This document shows, piece after piece, positions 27,809 through 39,515 of a stretch of DNA of 64,000 nucleotides. Made by a program: the position numbers and the translations under genes. The DNA comes from Paragorgia papillata (taxonomy: Eukaryota > Cnidaria > Anthozoa > Scleralcyonacea > Coralliidae): contig JAWNZC010000013.1 in the NCBI GenBank assembly GCA_035771165.1, forward strand, positions 1,541,001 to 1,605,000. The letters are read 5' to 3'. Positions within the stretch are counted from its first letter, which is position 1. Each line of letters begins with the position of its first letter. The notes beneath the pieces are model-generated. The model saw nothing but the letters and a program-made list of their open reading frames with translations. It made no database searches and had not been told where the DNA came from.

Positions 27809-28045
27809 ATTTGTTTTCCTCTTCGTTATCAATCGTAATATTTCGCTTTCAGTTCGTTTCATAATCGGAATTTCCCGATGTCTCCATTGGTTGCTACGTT
27901 ACGAAAACGTCACAGACAGCTGGTTGTCAAGTTGTTGCTATGTGACAGAACAGGACTTACTATACGGTAAAAAAACATCAGTGGTGACATTTTCTCTACA
28001 TAAACGAAGAAGAAAGATTACGGTTATTCAGCGCAAAGTATCGCT
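27809..28045. promoter_or_regulatory. Probable bidirectional ABCB7/PACRG promoter
   Basis: The 237 bp between the two divergent start codons must hold both 5' untranslated regions and the core promoters. It contains an inverted CCAAT box (CCATTGG at 27884-27890), a CpG-containing stretch, and two GTTGCTA motifs (within 27889-27902 and 27934-27946) that resemble half-sites of the RFX X-box found before ciliary genes. No TATA box is evident. The promoter role is inferred from gene layout; the RFX reading is tentative because neither motif has a good second half-site. Confidence 0.55.
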
Positions 28046-28847
28046 ATGGCTACTTCGATGGCTCCGGATATCATCGCTGACGGTTTTACGAGCAAATCGA
28101 GACTAAAAAATGCCAAGGTAACTTCGCGAGACTTTCCCAAACGACGGCCATTTGAACGGCCGCGCACGACTCTAATAAATACAGCACATATAAAAACAAT
28201 CTAACTCGAGTTTTCTGTTATTTTCTTAGGTCAAGAAGCCCCCCAAATGCGGCGCTTTCAAGGAAAGACCGGCGCCGAAAACGAGCTTCCGTAAGTTTTA
28301 CGAAAGGGGAGATTTCCCCATCGCTTTGGAGCACGACACGAAAGGAAACAAGATCGCTTGGAAGGTCGAACTCGAGAAACTCGATTACCACCACTACCTA
28401 CCGCTCTTCTTCGACGGTTTGAGGGAGACGGATCATCCGTACGAGTTCTTCGCCAGGCAAGGCGTTCACGATATGTTGGAACACGGCGGCCAGAAGATCC
28501 TGCCGGTCGTCCCACAGCTCATAATCCCTTTGAAGAAAGCCCTGAACACGAGAAACGACAAGGTGGTGTGTACCACTTTGAAAGTGCTCCAGCACCTCGT
28601 CGTCTCGGGAGAAATGGTCGGCGAGTCGTTGGTGCCCTACTATCGGCAAATTCTACCTATACTAAACATCTTCAAGAACAAGAATATTAACTGCGGCGAT
28701 CGGATCGACTACAGCCAGCAGAGACGCGAAAACATCGGGGATCTCATTCAGGAAACGTTAGAGGGATTTGAACGTACTGGAGGCGAAGACGCCTTCATAA
28801 ATATCAAGTATATGGTGCCCACATACGAGTCGTGTATGTTAAACTAA
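28046..28847 (+). CDS. PACRG: PACRG, parkin co-regulated protein homologue (2 exons)
   Basis: PACRG is an axonemal protein that, with CFAP20, closes the inner junction of ciliary doublet microtubules. Exon 1 is 28046-28117 (24 codons, starting [13 protein letters not shown]). Exon 2 is 28230-28847 and ends with a TAA stop. The 112-bp intron has gtaact and ttcttag ends. The product is 229 residues. It contains the near-invariant family blocks [79 protein letters not shown] and the C-terminal [10 protein letters not shown], so it is full length apart from the variable N-terminus. The coding sequence is much richer in G+C and CpG than the flanking DNA. It is divergent from ABCB7, whose start codon lies 237 bp away, so a shared promoter is likely. 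An AATAAA signal sits 54 bp after the stop. Identity is secure; the exact start is less so. Confidence 0.96.
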
Positions 28848-28900
28848 GAAATAACGAAGCAGTATATAAACATTGTTGTATACAGGGAAAGAAATATATA

Positions 28901-28906
28901 AATAAA
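28901..28906 (+). other. PACRG polyadenylation signal AATAAA
   Basis: A canonical AATAAA hexamer lies 54 bp after the PACRG stop codon, followed by T-rich sequence. Confidence 0.6.
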
Positions 28907-29790
28907 CTGTAGCCTTCTTTATGAATGGCTAGGTACAGTCGTCAATACTGCAATACAGCGAAGTTGCTACGGCAAACTTTGAATTTTTGTTGTTTACATT
29001 TTGTCCCCTAAAACTTCAGTAGACTAATGCATGACTAATGCAATCAAATATGCTATAAAAAAACTTGGAAAAACTTTATCAAACACTACACTTTATGCTT
29101 AATATTTTCGCTTTACTTCATCAATTCTGCCCAACGGATTTTAATATATAAAATGAGATTGTAAATGCAACGTTCCTGTATATACTAAGAGCTGCCTGTT
29201 ATAGTATGGACTATTTTCGTATTTTTACGTAAATTTAATTACGTTTCAGTTCCACAATTATTTTTTTGACTACATTTATCATGCCACCCAGCTGATATGG
29301 GAAGATAATATATTCAACCTGAACATTTAGTTGTACTCTTTATATTAAATACTGTATATTGTATGTTATAAGAGTTATTTTCCCTTGTCAAGAATCTATC
29401 CTGGTTTCTGATTGGCCAACAAGCAGTCCAGAATTTTTGAGTACATACCTTGCAGACTATGAAACTACCCAAAAAATTTCACAATACATGAAAATACATG
29501 TATGGACAAAGGGGGAAATAAATGCCAGTTTAAATTAAGCCACCCAATGAGAAATAACAGATTTTTTTCCAAATTTCCTTTAATCCTTTTCCAAATCAAA
29601 AATTAATTTAAAATTTTATAGCTATTCACAGAAAATACAAATTGTCTATTAAGTAATAATTTCATTCAATTCAACCCCAGCATCTGCTCATGATAGACAA
29701 ATTGGACTTGTTGTCTAAATTAAAACTCTAATTGTTAAATATACATCAGAACTATATGTGGCAAAACTCTTGGCAAACTGATTATTCACT
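28907..29790. other. Intergenic between PACRG and the JmjC gene
   Basis: The two genes converge here. AT-rich; no repeat or exon recognised. It presumably includes the 3' untranslated region of the JmjC gene. Confidence 0.4.
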
Positions 29791-32700
29791 TCACAATTCA
29801 TTCTTCAACCCAGCTTGTTCATCATCTGCCACATTACTGTCAACTGGATGGAAATTATCATCGCCCTCACTGTCTGGTTCAAATTGTTCTTCTACTAAAG
29901 TGTTCAGTTCTTTGATTAAAGGTAGAATTTTGTCCCATGTCTAAAAAAAAACAAAGTAAAATATGGTACTATACCCTTCTCCAAATAATAACAGTTTGTC
30001 ACCATAAATATTCAATAATTGTTGTATAATTACATACTTGCTCAGAAAGGAGTTTTATGTCCTCAGGTGTGATGACAGAATCTTGTGATTGTTCATCTAA
30101 GTAATAGAATGCCTAGAAATTTCAACCAAAAAGACTAAGTGATTGTCATTCAAAACCCATATTTTTATTAAACTGATATGTACTGACCATCCCTAAAATA
30201 TTACAATGTAAAAGGAAATCTCTTGATCTATTTATATTTTGCTAAACTTTAAAATGATTTATAATTTATTTAATCACCTGATCTACTTTTTCCAGCATTT
30301 CGTTTGTCCACTGTGCACCAGGTTCAAACACATCTGCTTCCTAGAAATCAGAAAAAAAATCTGTATATTATTGAAATGACTGTCATAATGTTTTGGTTTG
30401 GGGCTTGACCACCTACTTGTAGTTATCTAAACTTTTCCAAGTGAGACTCTGACAGAATGTGATAACTGATTTGCAATTACTGTACTGTAATTACTTTGCA
30501 AATTAAAATGTAATACAGTACACTGTAATTAATATTTCTATAAACCACTAAAACTTTAACTTTTTTTGCTAATACTACAAAATACAAAACATTTTCAAAT
30601 AATCAAAAACAATTTATGTTCACTTTAAAAGAGGCTTACAGTTGTAATATAAAGTCTAAATTGCTCCAGGTTAACTTTGTTGTCATATGCTTTGAACAGT
30701 GTTTTTAAGACACCTCTAAACAAAGAAGAACATTGTTATCTCAGAAATACACTTGTGAATAATTATTATAGGCATCAGGATGGGAAAAAAATGCAGAAAA
30801 TAAAATTTTAATATAGATTATTTTTGTGGAAACACCACGTAAAATATTTATTTGCTAAGCTTTCGGCCAGTTGACTCAGGCCTTCGTCAGAGCAATAACA
30901 ACAAGCTGTTGGCTCAAGTAATTTATAAACTTAAGGCAACTGATCAATTAAATCACATAAGAATACAATGGCGTACCACATTAATTTTATTAATTAGAAA
31001 ACAAAATCAAGAATGTTCTCTGAATAGGGCACATCACGATTTCTTGATTTTGTTTACTAATTAATAAAATTAACATGATATTCCATCGTATTCTTATGTG
31101 ATTTAATTTATCAGCTCCTTAGTTTATAAATGACGTGAGCCAACAGCTTGTTGTTATTGCTCTGATGAAGGCCTCGGAGTCAACAGGCCAAATGCTTAGC
31201 AAATAAATATTTTACGTGGTGTTTCCACAAAAATAATCTATACTACATTTATCGCCATGAAAACTTTCAATAAAATTAAATAAAATGTTACCAAATTTTT
31301 AATAATATTTCAGCTCTAAGGACAAAGGTGCACGTACTTGTCCATCCAAAACATTGAATAGTAATTTTGGTAAAGTACAGTAATGGTACGTTGTAGGTCA
31401 TTTTTGCATTGACTAATATATTTGTCTAAGTATACTGCATTTTCAATGGACATGTCACACAACTGTAACATACTAAAAAGTACACAGTAGTATGATATAA
31501 TTGTAATAATCACACAAAAATTGTCTGTACAGAAATGGGTAATTACCACTCACTTAACACCATCAATGGTTTCTCTTGCAAATAGCTCATTAAATCCTTG
31601 AAATTCCACTTGATCTAAGGTAGTATTAGGCAAGTTGCAATCTGGTAAGTGTGGTTTGGCAGAGGGACTCCACCAAATATTCACTGCAATGTTACGACCA
31701 GTAGACGAAACATGGTGAAACCTGCATATAAAATATTAATAAAAATTTATGAAACAGACTGGTGATTACACCATCAGCTTTAGTTAGTAAATTAATTTAT
31801 TTGCTAAGCTTTCATCTAGCTCACTAAATACTCAAGACTTGCCAAACATCAAAGCATCCATGAGCAATTACTCAGATATACTGGTGAGGTCACGAGTAGC
31901 AAGTCAAGACAAAAGCTTAGCAAATATAAATTAATTTACAAAGCACAAGGAATTACACAATATACAGCTGTACTTTACTGTCATTCAATCTTCCAAAGAT
32001 TTAAAGGTAAAATGTGGCTAATACCAGTAATAATAAAACATCAGACAGGCAGTTTGTACTACACTAGTACTACACTATATGAACTAGGCTGTTGCGGTAT
32101 ATCGATATATCGATAATTATCGGGTTTTTTCAAATATCGGTTATTCGGTATTTTAAATTTGAAAATATCGATATACCGAAAATATCAAAATCTTACCGAA
32201 AATATCGAAATCTACGATATTATCGGTATTAGACACGCAAAAACCGATTACCACTGTTTTGTCGCTTGATTTTTTGTTGAACTTCTGTTGCGGAAGTTTC
32301 GGGACTCTCTTTGCGGCAAATCACGCCATCTATTGTCAAACTATGACTCATCCTGAATACCTAATGCGTTCTCGACAGTGTCGAGGATAGACTCATCGCA
32401 GTCTTTAGAAATTTTTTTCGCCCGCGATGAGTCATCGCTAGAATAAATAGAACATGTTTGTGACAGATGCAGTATATACCGACTCAATCGACAATCTCCA
32501 GACTCGTTTGTTTATATTCTTGCGCGCGAAGATCAATTGTTCGAAATACCAACATGCCGCCAAGCGCTGTTTGGGATCATTTCAAGAAGGGAAAGGATGA
32601 TTCTGAGTGTCAACTCCTGCCAGCAGTTCGCCATCTGAGAGACTATTCAGTAAAGTCGGTCAAATTATAACTTCGCAGAGAGCCCAGCTAAAGCCCGACC

Positions 32701-35700
32701 AAGCAAACATGCTCGTCTTTCTGGCAGAAAACTTGTAAATATTTAACAAATAGATTCCATTTTGCCGTTGTCTGTTCAGTTATAGATGCACAGATGACGT
32801 CACAACGTGGTAAGAACAAAAAAGTGGCCCACGAGACGCAGTCGAGTGGGTCACTGATGTTCTTACCACGTTGTGACGTCTTCTGTGCATCTATAACTGA
32901 ACAGACAACAAAAAAATGGAATCTATTTGTTTTATACAATAAAAATGTAAAAGGTTTTTGTCGAAACTCTTGCCGGATTTTGGGGCATGAAGAAGGAAAA
33001 TAATAGATCATGGCCAACAACCAATGAAAACACGCATAGCAACCAGGGTATTGTATAAATTATATATATATCATTGTAAATATATCATTTGTTACATTAA
33101 AGCTCGATTCACACTTCGAAAAAGGTGCTTTTTCTTTTGTAAAACGTTATTCTTATGATATCCTGGTGTCTGGTGAAAATTAGGCTTAAAATATAGTTAA
33201 TTTCCATCGCGGAAAAATATCGATATTATCGGGGGTTTTTTTTCGATAACCGATATCGGTATTTTTTCAATACCGCAACAGCCTAATATGAACTGTACAC
33301 TACGCATCACTACAACACGACACTAGTACTGGTACTACTTACACTACCGTGCACTGCACTATGCTAACTATACCACACAACATGAGTGATGACACTAACA
33401 CTTAACCCTGCTCTATACTACACTATATGCTCCATACTACACTATGCTCTAATGCACTACAGTACATTAAAGTCTGAAAGAATTATTATTTTATTTCCAT
33501 TTAAATATATTAGCCTACTGCAGCTTAAATTACACTTACCAGAGATAAGGAATATACAGGCAATCTCCAGGTACCATTTCAACATGGTGATATTCAACAT
33601 CCTTTAAGCCCGGGTACTTTATAAAGTCTACTCTATAATGATAAAAACCTTGCAAAATGACTCAGATAAAGACTTTTGACAAAAACAAACTGGTCCTAAA
33701 GAGTTAATCTACTGACAGCAACTGTAATTATAATGGCAGTTGAAAATCAAAATTTTAAAGAGGGGAACACACCCCTCAACCCCCCCCCCCCCCCCCCCCC
33801 CCGGGCCTCTACACAAGTACCATTTTGCACTGGTCTCTTGGCAAGTTTAAATGATATTAAATCAAAGTGTCTAATACAGTATACCTTTCAACATCTACAT
33901 TAGAATATGCTGATTTCTTATTTTCTATTAGGACCTAAATTTAAAATTTAGAAGCTATATTAGAATCAAATTGAGCCGACTTTTGGACAACTCAGGCATG
34001 AATAGGTCATATTAAGTACATGTACTAAATTAGTTTTTCTGCCATTACTCTTGAGAGTATATTATAATATACACATACAGTATTATAATTTACAGGACTC
34101 TCACCTTGTCAGAATATTTATTGGGATCTATGAGGTAAAATTTCTTATCTCCAGAAAATAGGCAGTTGATGTTCTCTGCAGAATCGTAATGAAGAACAGA
34201 TTTTGTTCCACCACTGCTGAACCACATCAGCTAAATGGTATACAGTAACATTATAATTATAAAGTGAACTATGCATGCATTGTACACACATACAGTATTA
34301 CTAATAATAGGTACCAAATTTATGTTACTGTAATACTATTGGTAAACATCTTTAGCACTGACCTTAGCCAAAAGAATGTTAACCACATCGGGACACAGCA
34401 AAGATGGAGGCAAATAAACATCCTGGCTAAAGGAAATATTATTTAAACTTTAGGTTCCTACTTTGGGGCTACAGTTTATCTAATCTGTATTTTTTTAATG
34501 TTTTTTTCCCAATACAGTAAAACTGTTTTCCTTTAGGCAGCCAATTAATTTTGGCTATCAGTGTAAAATGTTTAACTGGGGGACCAGGGGACTCTGGCAA
34601 TTTTTGGGTGGGGGTATGCTGCTGTTACCTCAAAATCCTGACCCTATCCCAGGACCTAAAATGATGATTTTTCATACCCTATCCCAAACCTAGAAGCTCA
34701 AAAATCAATACCGTATCCCAACTCAGATTTGCTATTACATATACAATAATTAGAGGTAAAAAGAGGAACTATTAAAATTTATTTATTTATTAAAAAAATC
34801 GTTTTCAAAATGAATTAAATGTCTGAGTCGTTGCAGTTATTTACTAGCCTCCACTGAATGACACATGGATTTGAAAAAGTCAAAGTCATTGTCAAAAGAT
34901 CAGTGGTCTGTCCTGTTGCCAGATTGTAAAGTTTGCTAAGTGTGCAGGTAAGACAGATCAAAGGATCGGAAATGCGCAGATCAGCAGGCTTGCAGGTAAA
35001 AACTGTGTGGATGGCTGGTAAAAACTGCGCGGATGGCTTGTAAAAACTGCGTGGATGTGACACATATTGGATGTGCTCATGTGGGTTGTCACGAAATACA
35101 CGGAAGTGGGTATCATATATTTAACTTATTTTGCGCAGATGCAGATATTATATTTAACCCATTTTGCACGTACAGATGCAGATATATTTAACCCATTTTG
35201 CGCGGATGCAGATATATTTAACCCATTTTGCGTGGATGCAGTTAAAATTTGAAAAAAATTACACAGGGAAGAAATGTGAACAACAAACTTTACAATCTAG
35301 CCCTGTCATGGATTGGTGTAAGTGTGATTGGTATTCATACTCTATCTCAGACAAAAATATGCACCCTATTCCAGACCAAAATGGACAATTTGTATAGACC
35401 CCAGAGCTTGAAACCATACCCTATAGGGTGGCACATACCTATATACCTTATATACAAGAGTGCCCCCCCCCCCCCCCTACAGGCTTTTAAAGTACCTAAC
35501 CCAAAGTTAATCCCAAGGGAAAAGTTATTTATAACAAATAATTCAATAGGAAAAGAGCTTATTGTGACAAGGTACTATAATTGTTATTGCAAGGTTTATA
35601 TAAGTTTGGGAGATTTATAACCTGTACATAAATCGCGGTTAGGGAACCACCATGAAAACTTCCAAAGAATTTCTCGGAATTGTTTTCATTAGCGGGAATT

Positions 35701-36293
35701 GTTTTCATTAGCGGTAATTATGTGTACATGTACCTGTCACAAGCTGTGCTTTAATTATTGACTTGCTGTATTTAATAGTCAATAATTATACTGTAAACAT
35801 CTGAGGCCGAGATTTGAGCCACCTACCTAATGAAGTCCGGAAGAGAATGAACCATATATATATCGTCTTTGCTGTAACGTTTCATGAACTCCTCGAAGGG
35901 AATTTCCTCGGGCGACAGAGAACGGTTCTCCTTCTTCGCCTGTTCGACAACAACATCGTAGTCCTTCCCTTCGGGAAGACTCAAGAAATACTCGTCGGTC
36001 CAGCGCGTAAACGCCGGGGAAATCTTCGCGCCCCCTCGTATCAACAACGGTTTGCTGGCGTTCACGTATTCCCGGAAGAACACCGAAGGCGATGGAAAGT
36101 GATTTAGGGATTCAACCGCGACGATTTGTCCGTGAGAGCCGATCGGTTGCAAGTGACCAGGATGAGAAGCCAAGTCTTCGATGGTGTCGCCCACAACGCA
36201 ATATAAGGCAACAAGAAGGAGATTTAAATAAAAATACAAACCCCTGAGGACCATGGTAATGGTAGTCATTGTTCTCCGATTTAATAGGCACAA
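29791..36293 (-). CDS. Secretory-pathway JmjC/cupin-8 oxygenase-like protein (11 exons)
   Basis: Exons in transcript order: 35827-36293, 34363-34426, 34105-34230, 33885-33934, 33540-33632, 31554-31721, 31338-31472, 30640-30715, 30278-30340, 30038-30112, 29791-29940; all junctions are in frame, up to 488 residues. Three in-frame ATGs (36293, 36269, 36254) precede a hydrophobic leader (LYFYLNLLLVALYCVVG), so the start is unresolved but a signal peptide or anchor is clear. The JmjC fold is shown by KPLLIRGGAK near the N-terminus, the Fe-binding HxD as HYD (about residues 191-193), the lysine-rich GDKKFYLIDP strand, PGDCLYIPYLW, and the second metal-ligand block WFHHVSSTGRNIAVNIWW (about 267-284). 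The family uses Fe(II) and 2-oxoglutarate to hydroxylate or demethylate substrates; the substrate here is unknown. The last 170 residues are acidic and helical-looking, with one EF-hand-like stretch (FKAYDNKVNLEQF). Exon 1 is GC-richer than the others. It is not JMJD8 by sequence; I do not recognise a named orthologue. Confidence 0.85.
30812..31242. mobile_element. Fold-back element with CTGANGA..GAAA arms
   Basis: TATAGATTATTTTTGTGGAA at the left is mirrored at the right. The minus-strand arm reads CTGACGA-A-GGCC..GGCC-GAAA-GC (30861-30890), with a perfect GGCC stem II-like hairpin; the plus-strand arm (31162-31192) is CTGATGA..GGCCAAATGC. It lies in a JmjC gene intron. Confidence 0.65.
31789..31940. 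mobile_element. Smaller fold-back relative (TTTGCTAAGCTTT)
   Basis: AATTTATTTGCTAAGCTTTC near 31793 is mirrored by AAAGCTTAGCAAATATAAAT near 31912. The same CTAAGCTTT terminus occurs in the 30812-31242 element. Confidence 0.55.
32087..33285. mobile_element. 1.2-kb TIR element TAGGCTGTTGCGGTAT
   Basis: Ends TAGGCTGTTGCGGTAT and mirror, with subterminal TATCGATA-rich blocks at both sides (to 32240 and from 33205). The interior has no transposase. It holds a nested palindrome (32744-32930). Located between JmjC exons 6 and 5. Confidence 0.7.
32744..32930. mobile_element. Palindromic MITE AACAAATAGATTCCATTTTG, copy 1
   Basis: AACAAATAGATTCCATTTTG..GCACAGATGACGTCACAACG is mirrored across a short centre. 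Further copies are at 60718-60903 (complete) and 59168-59300 (right part lost). Confidence 0.8.
33780..33802. repeat. Poly-C run
   Basis: A run of about 23 C in the JmjC intron between exons 5 and 4; similar runs occur at about 35463-35477 and 52359-52378. Confidence 0.7.
34980..35245. repeat. Two short tandem arrays (17 bp and 30 bp)
   Basis: TAAAAACTGCGTGGATG-like units (about 34995-35058) and then four copies of GCAGATATATTTAACCCATT plus TTGCGCGGAT (about 35120-35240), in the first JmjC intron. Confidence 0.65.
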
Positions 36294-36591
36294 TTTAATA
36301 CAGGATGCTTCGGCTTGAGTATTTATATATTTAAGTCCTGCTGAAGTAACAGATGTTTGAGCAATAACGCGAATCTTTTGTCATTGAAATTCTTGTTTGC
36401 TGTTCAACAACTGATTGTCAGTTTAATATCCATGAATTGAAAGATTCTTGTAACGCCACGTACACAACATACAGTTTCGTCACTATTCGATATTGTAAAA
36501 TACGAGAAATTGAAAACCATTAATGGCGCGTGCCCGCGAATTGGCGCGAAAATGAGAGCACTGTACTTCATGTTACGTGACCATAAAGTGT
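36294..36591. other. Upstream region of the JmjC gene
   Basis: Promoter must lie here by position. No TATA box or repeat is clearly recognised. Confidence 0.3.
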
Positions 36592-36601
36592 ATTACCGGG
36601 A

Positions 36602-36809
36602 TAGCCTGGTACCCTGGCCCAATTTCAAAAGAAATAAGGGCCAGGTAACCACTAATCTCATTCTCGCGTCATCAGGGCTAAATCCACTTATGACGATTGC
36701 AGTTTTACTCATAGCCACTAAAAACGCGCGAAATTTCAACCAATAGGAAAGCAGAAGTCTTTAGTGGTTACCTGGCCCATATTCTTTGATTGGGCCAGGG
36801 TACCAGGCT
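36602..36809. mobile_element. MITE TAGCCTGGTACCCTGGCCC with 10-bp target duplication
   Basis: 208 bp with ends TAGCCTGGTACCCTGGCCCA and mirror, flanked by identical ATTACCGGGA at 36592-36601 and 36810-36819. A 9-10 bp duplication suits Mutator-like elements. Confidence 0.8.
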
Positions 36810-37009
36810 ATTACCGGGACTGCTTCATAATTAAAATTATTTTTTTAAAACGTGAAAAGAATAAGCTTTTTGATGGAGAAATTAATCAATTGAATCACCA
36901 ATTCTAATTTCAAAAAACGCAATAAAGTGAAAAAAGAATATCTATAAACGTTTCCCAGAGGTTCTACGCCGCCCGCTCCCCCCCCCCCCCGAATGCTGAA
37001 AGCGGCGAG

Positions 37010-38690
37010 AGAACCCCTGGTCACAGAATAAAAATACAACCAAGTCCAACTCGCGTGACAAGTTGTCCGCATTTCTTCAATGCGCAGGCGCGATATTTTA
37101 CGCCATCCTACGCAATGTCCTACGCCATCCTACCACTGATCTCGAAATAAAACTGGATTAAGCATCCATTGTTTACAAAATGAAGCCGGAAGTCACCCAT
37201 TACTAAGGGACCAAGTGATGGTCTTTCTAGCGTATTCTGGCACCGATATAAACATTTTGTTGAATGAGATGCTGAATCTTTGAAAGAAAATATAGTTCAA
37301 TAGTCTTTTTTGGTACAGAAGACGTTTTAAGAAGACATAAAGACATTTTTCAGCATGTTTGGTCCCTTAGTAATTACGGATTTCTTTTGTTTAGCTGGCT
37401 TCATTTTATGAACCAGTGGACAATAGGTTGCACTATCCAGTTTTATTTCGAGATCAGTGCATCCTACGCAATCCTGGCAAGTTCCCCCGGCAGTTTTAAC
37501 CTTCTTTTGAAGGTCCAAACTGCCGGGGGAACTTGCCAGGATTGCGTCAACCTCGTACCCAGGGCCCTCTCTGCTTTCAAAATGGCGCGAGGAGAAGACC
37601 CTGGCAAAGGCTGGTCACGTGACACCAATAATTTTGGAATAATTTTGATGATGACTCACACTGTACCGGGGGGCGCGATACATCACTGATAAACAGAGTA
37701 TAGTTGGCTTGCGTATATAAAACTATTCAGCGAACTATTTAGGCACTCAAGAATAACCAAATCGCACAAATAACAAGACATTCTCTTAACAAGTTTATCG
37801 AATCAGTTAATGACCGTGTTTAGTAAGAAGCGTCTACACTACAACATATTTGCTTTATTATGCAAGCAAGAAGTGTTTATTAATATTTCGGTTTCTGGAC
37901 TTTCCGAATCTAATTTAAAAAGTTTAGAAATATACAAAGTCAAAGTCTTCAGTGCTGATCTATATAAATGTTCGTCGATCGAAGAATTGTTGTTGATCGT
38001 ATATTTGTATTAAAGTACAAGTACAACCTCAAAGTCAACGAGGACAGCAGATTCGATTCGAATATGCCGTTTGAGTATAAATCGACAGATACAACAATTA
38101 AACTTCCACAAATCCAAAACGTGTGGACAAGAAACATAAATGTGCTATACTGGACGGTGAATATACTTCCAAAAATCAACAGCATTCGAATATTTTTAGT
38201 GTATGTATCAGTACCTGTAACCGCAGACTCGCAGAGCGGGTTTCTGTTTATCAGTTTATGATCGTTCGTCGCCTTCGGCTTCATTTCTGGCGATTGACGG
38301 CAACAAATATGAATTATCCAGCAAATGTCGTAAATTTTGAAATATATCTATTAAATTTACCGCTCGCATTTAACGTTACCGGACTTGCAGCAACCTTGAC
38401 CGCTTGACGTTTATAAGAACCGAATCAACCGCTCCCCCCAGGACGGGCGAAGCTCAAATTATCCACGTGACCAAATACTCCAAGAATCTTGGAGTATTTT
38501 GGAATCACGTGACCAGCCTTTGCCAGGGTCTTCTCCCCGCGCAGAGAGGGCCCTGGGTACGAGGTTGGGATTGCGTAGGATGGCGAGGAATCAAGATGCG
38601 CGAGGCGACATGCGCGAGGATAGAAACTCCAAAGGTTCCGACGCGAGTTGGACTTCTGGTCGTATTTCTATTCTGTGCCCTGGTCGAAGA
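37010..38690. mobile_element. Nested inverted-repeat composite
   Basis: Outer arms near 37015-37060 (CACAGAATAAAAATACAACC, AAGTCCAACTCGCG) are mirrored near 38640-38680. Inside are a smaller pair (37128-37475, ATCTCGAAATAAAACTGGAT), a hairpin (37468-37545) and the 37549-38567 element. Confidence 0.6.
37549..38567. mobile_element. TIR element AACCTCGTACCCAGGGCCCT
   Basis: About 75-bp inverted ends (AACCTCGTACCCAGGGCCCT.. AGGCTGGTCACGTGA) enclosing 1 kb. No transposase recognised. Same terminal motif as the 45-kb and 47-kb elements. Confidence 0.7.
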
Positions 38691-38734
38691 CGCCACCAAT
38701 CTCACTTTCATGTTGTAGTTAGGGCTGTCCACAA

Positions 38735-38830
38735 GTTGCTAGTAATTTCTCAAAAAGTTGCTCAACATTTCTCAAAAAGTTGCTTAAAAGTTGCTCAAAA
38801 ATTCGAAAAGTTGCTCAAAAGTTGCTCGAA
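38735..38830. repeat. AAAAGTTGCTCA tandem repeat
   Basis: About seven copies of TTGCTCAAAAGT-like units with length variation. Confidence 0.6.
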
Positions 38831-38943
38831 AATTATAGAAGATGCTCTCGTAGACTAAGGCAACAATGATCTTTATATGTTATAAAGTCTGCTGTTACAG
38901 CTGTTTCTGCAATTTTATTGTTGTAATAAGCTTACAAGTATAG

Positions 38944-39015
38944 GATAAATACCGAGAACGGAGGTTTTAAGCCAGATAATCATCTGGCTTAAAGCCGACG
39001 TTCGAGGTATTTATC
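38944..39015. repeat. Hairpin GATAAATACCGAGAACGGAG
   Basis: A 70-bp inverted repeat centred on CCAGATAATCATCTGG. Confidence 0.6.
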
Positions 39016-39434
39016 AGACTTAAAACACGATTGAAGAAGGTTTTCTAAAAAATAGCCTTTACCGAGTGTCGAAGGACAGTGTTATGTCGAATGTTAACGG
39101 GATTTTATGAAATAATAAGACTCCAAAGCAGTTTATTAAACAAACTTGAGAAGTACGTAAAGGTTCATTGAACACATACACAGACTTCTACAAGCTTGTT
39201 TGAATAATTAGTCAGATGAATAATTAGTAGCAGATATCATTTCAATCCACATTTTATGCTCAACGTTCAGTGTAATAAAGTGCTGACTCAACCAACAGAT
39301 TTTGATGATTTTCATTGGTTTGCCTTCCTCTCGTAAACTACGTGAGCGAAAAGCAAACCCTTGCTCTCCTTCTCGTATGTGGGCGCTACCGGCGTTACCA
39401 TATATACGAGATAGTTGTAGCAGGCATCCTATGA

Positions 39435-39515
39435 ATTGGGCAATTACAATTCATAGGGATTATATATATAATCCCCGGGCTTTATATATATAATCCCTAT
39501 GAATTTATAATGAGG
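39435..39515. repeat. Hairpin AATTCATAGGGATTATATAT
   Basis: Perfect inverted repeat around CCCCGGGC. Confidence 0.65.
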
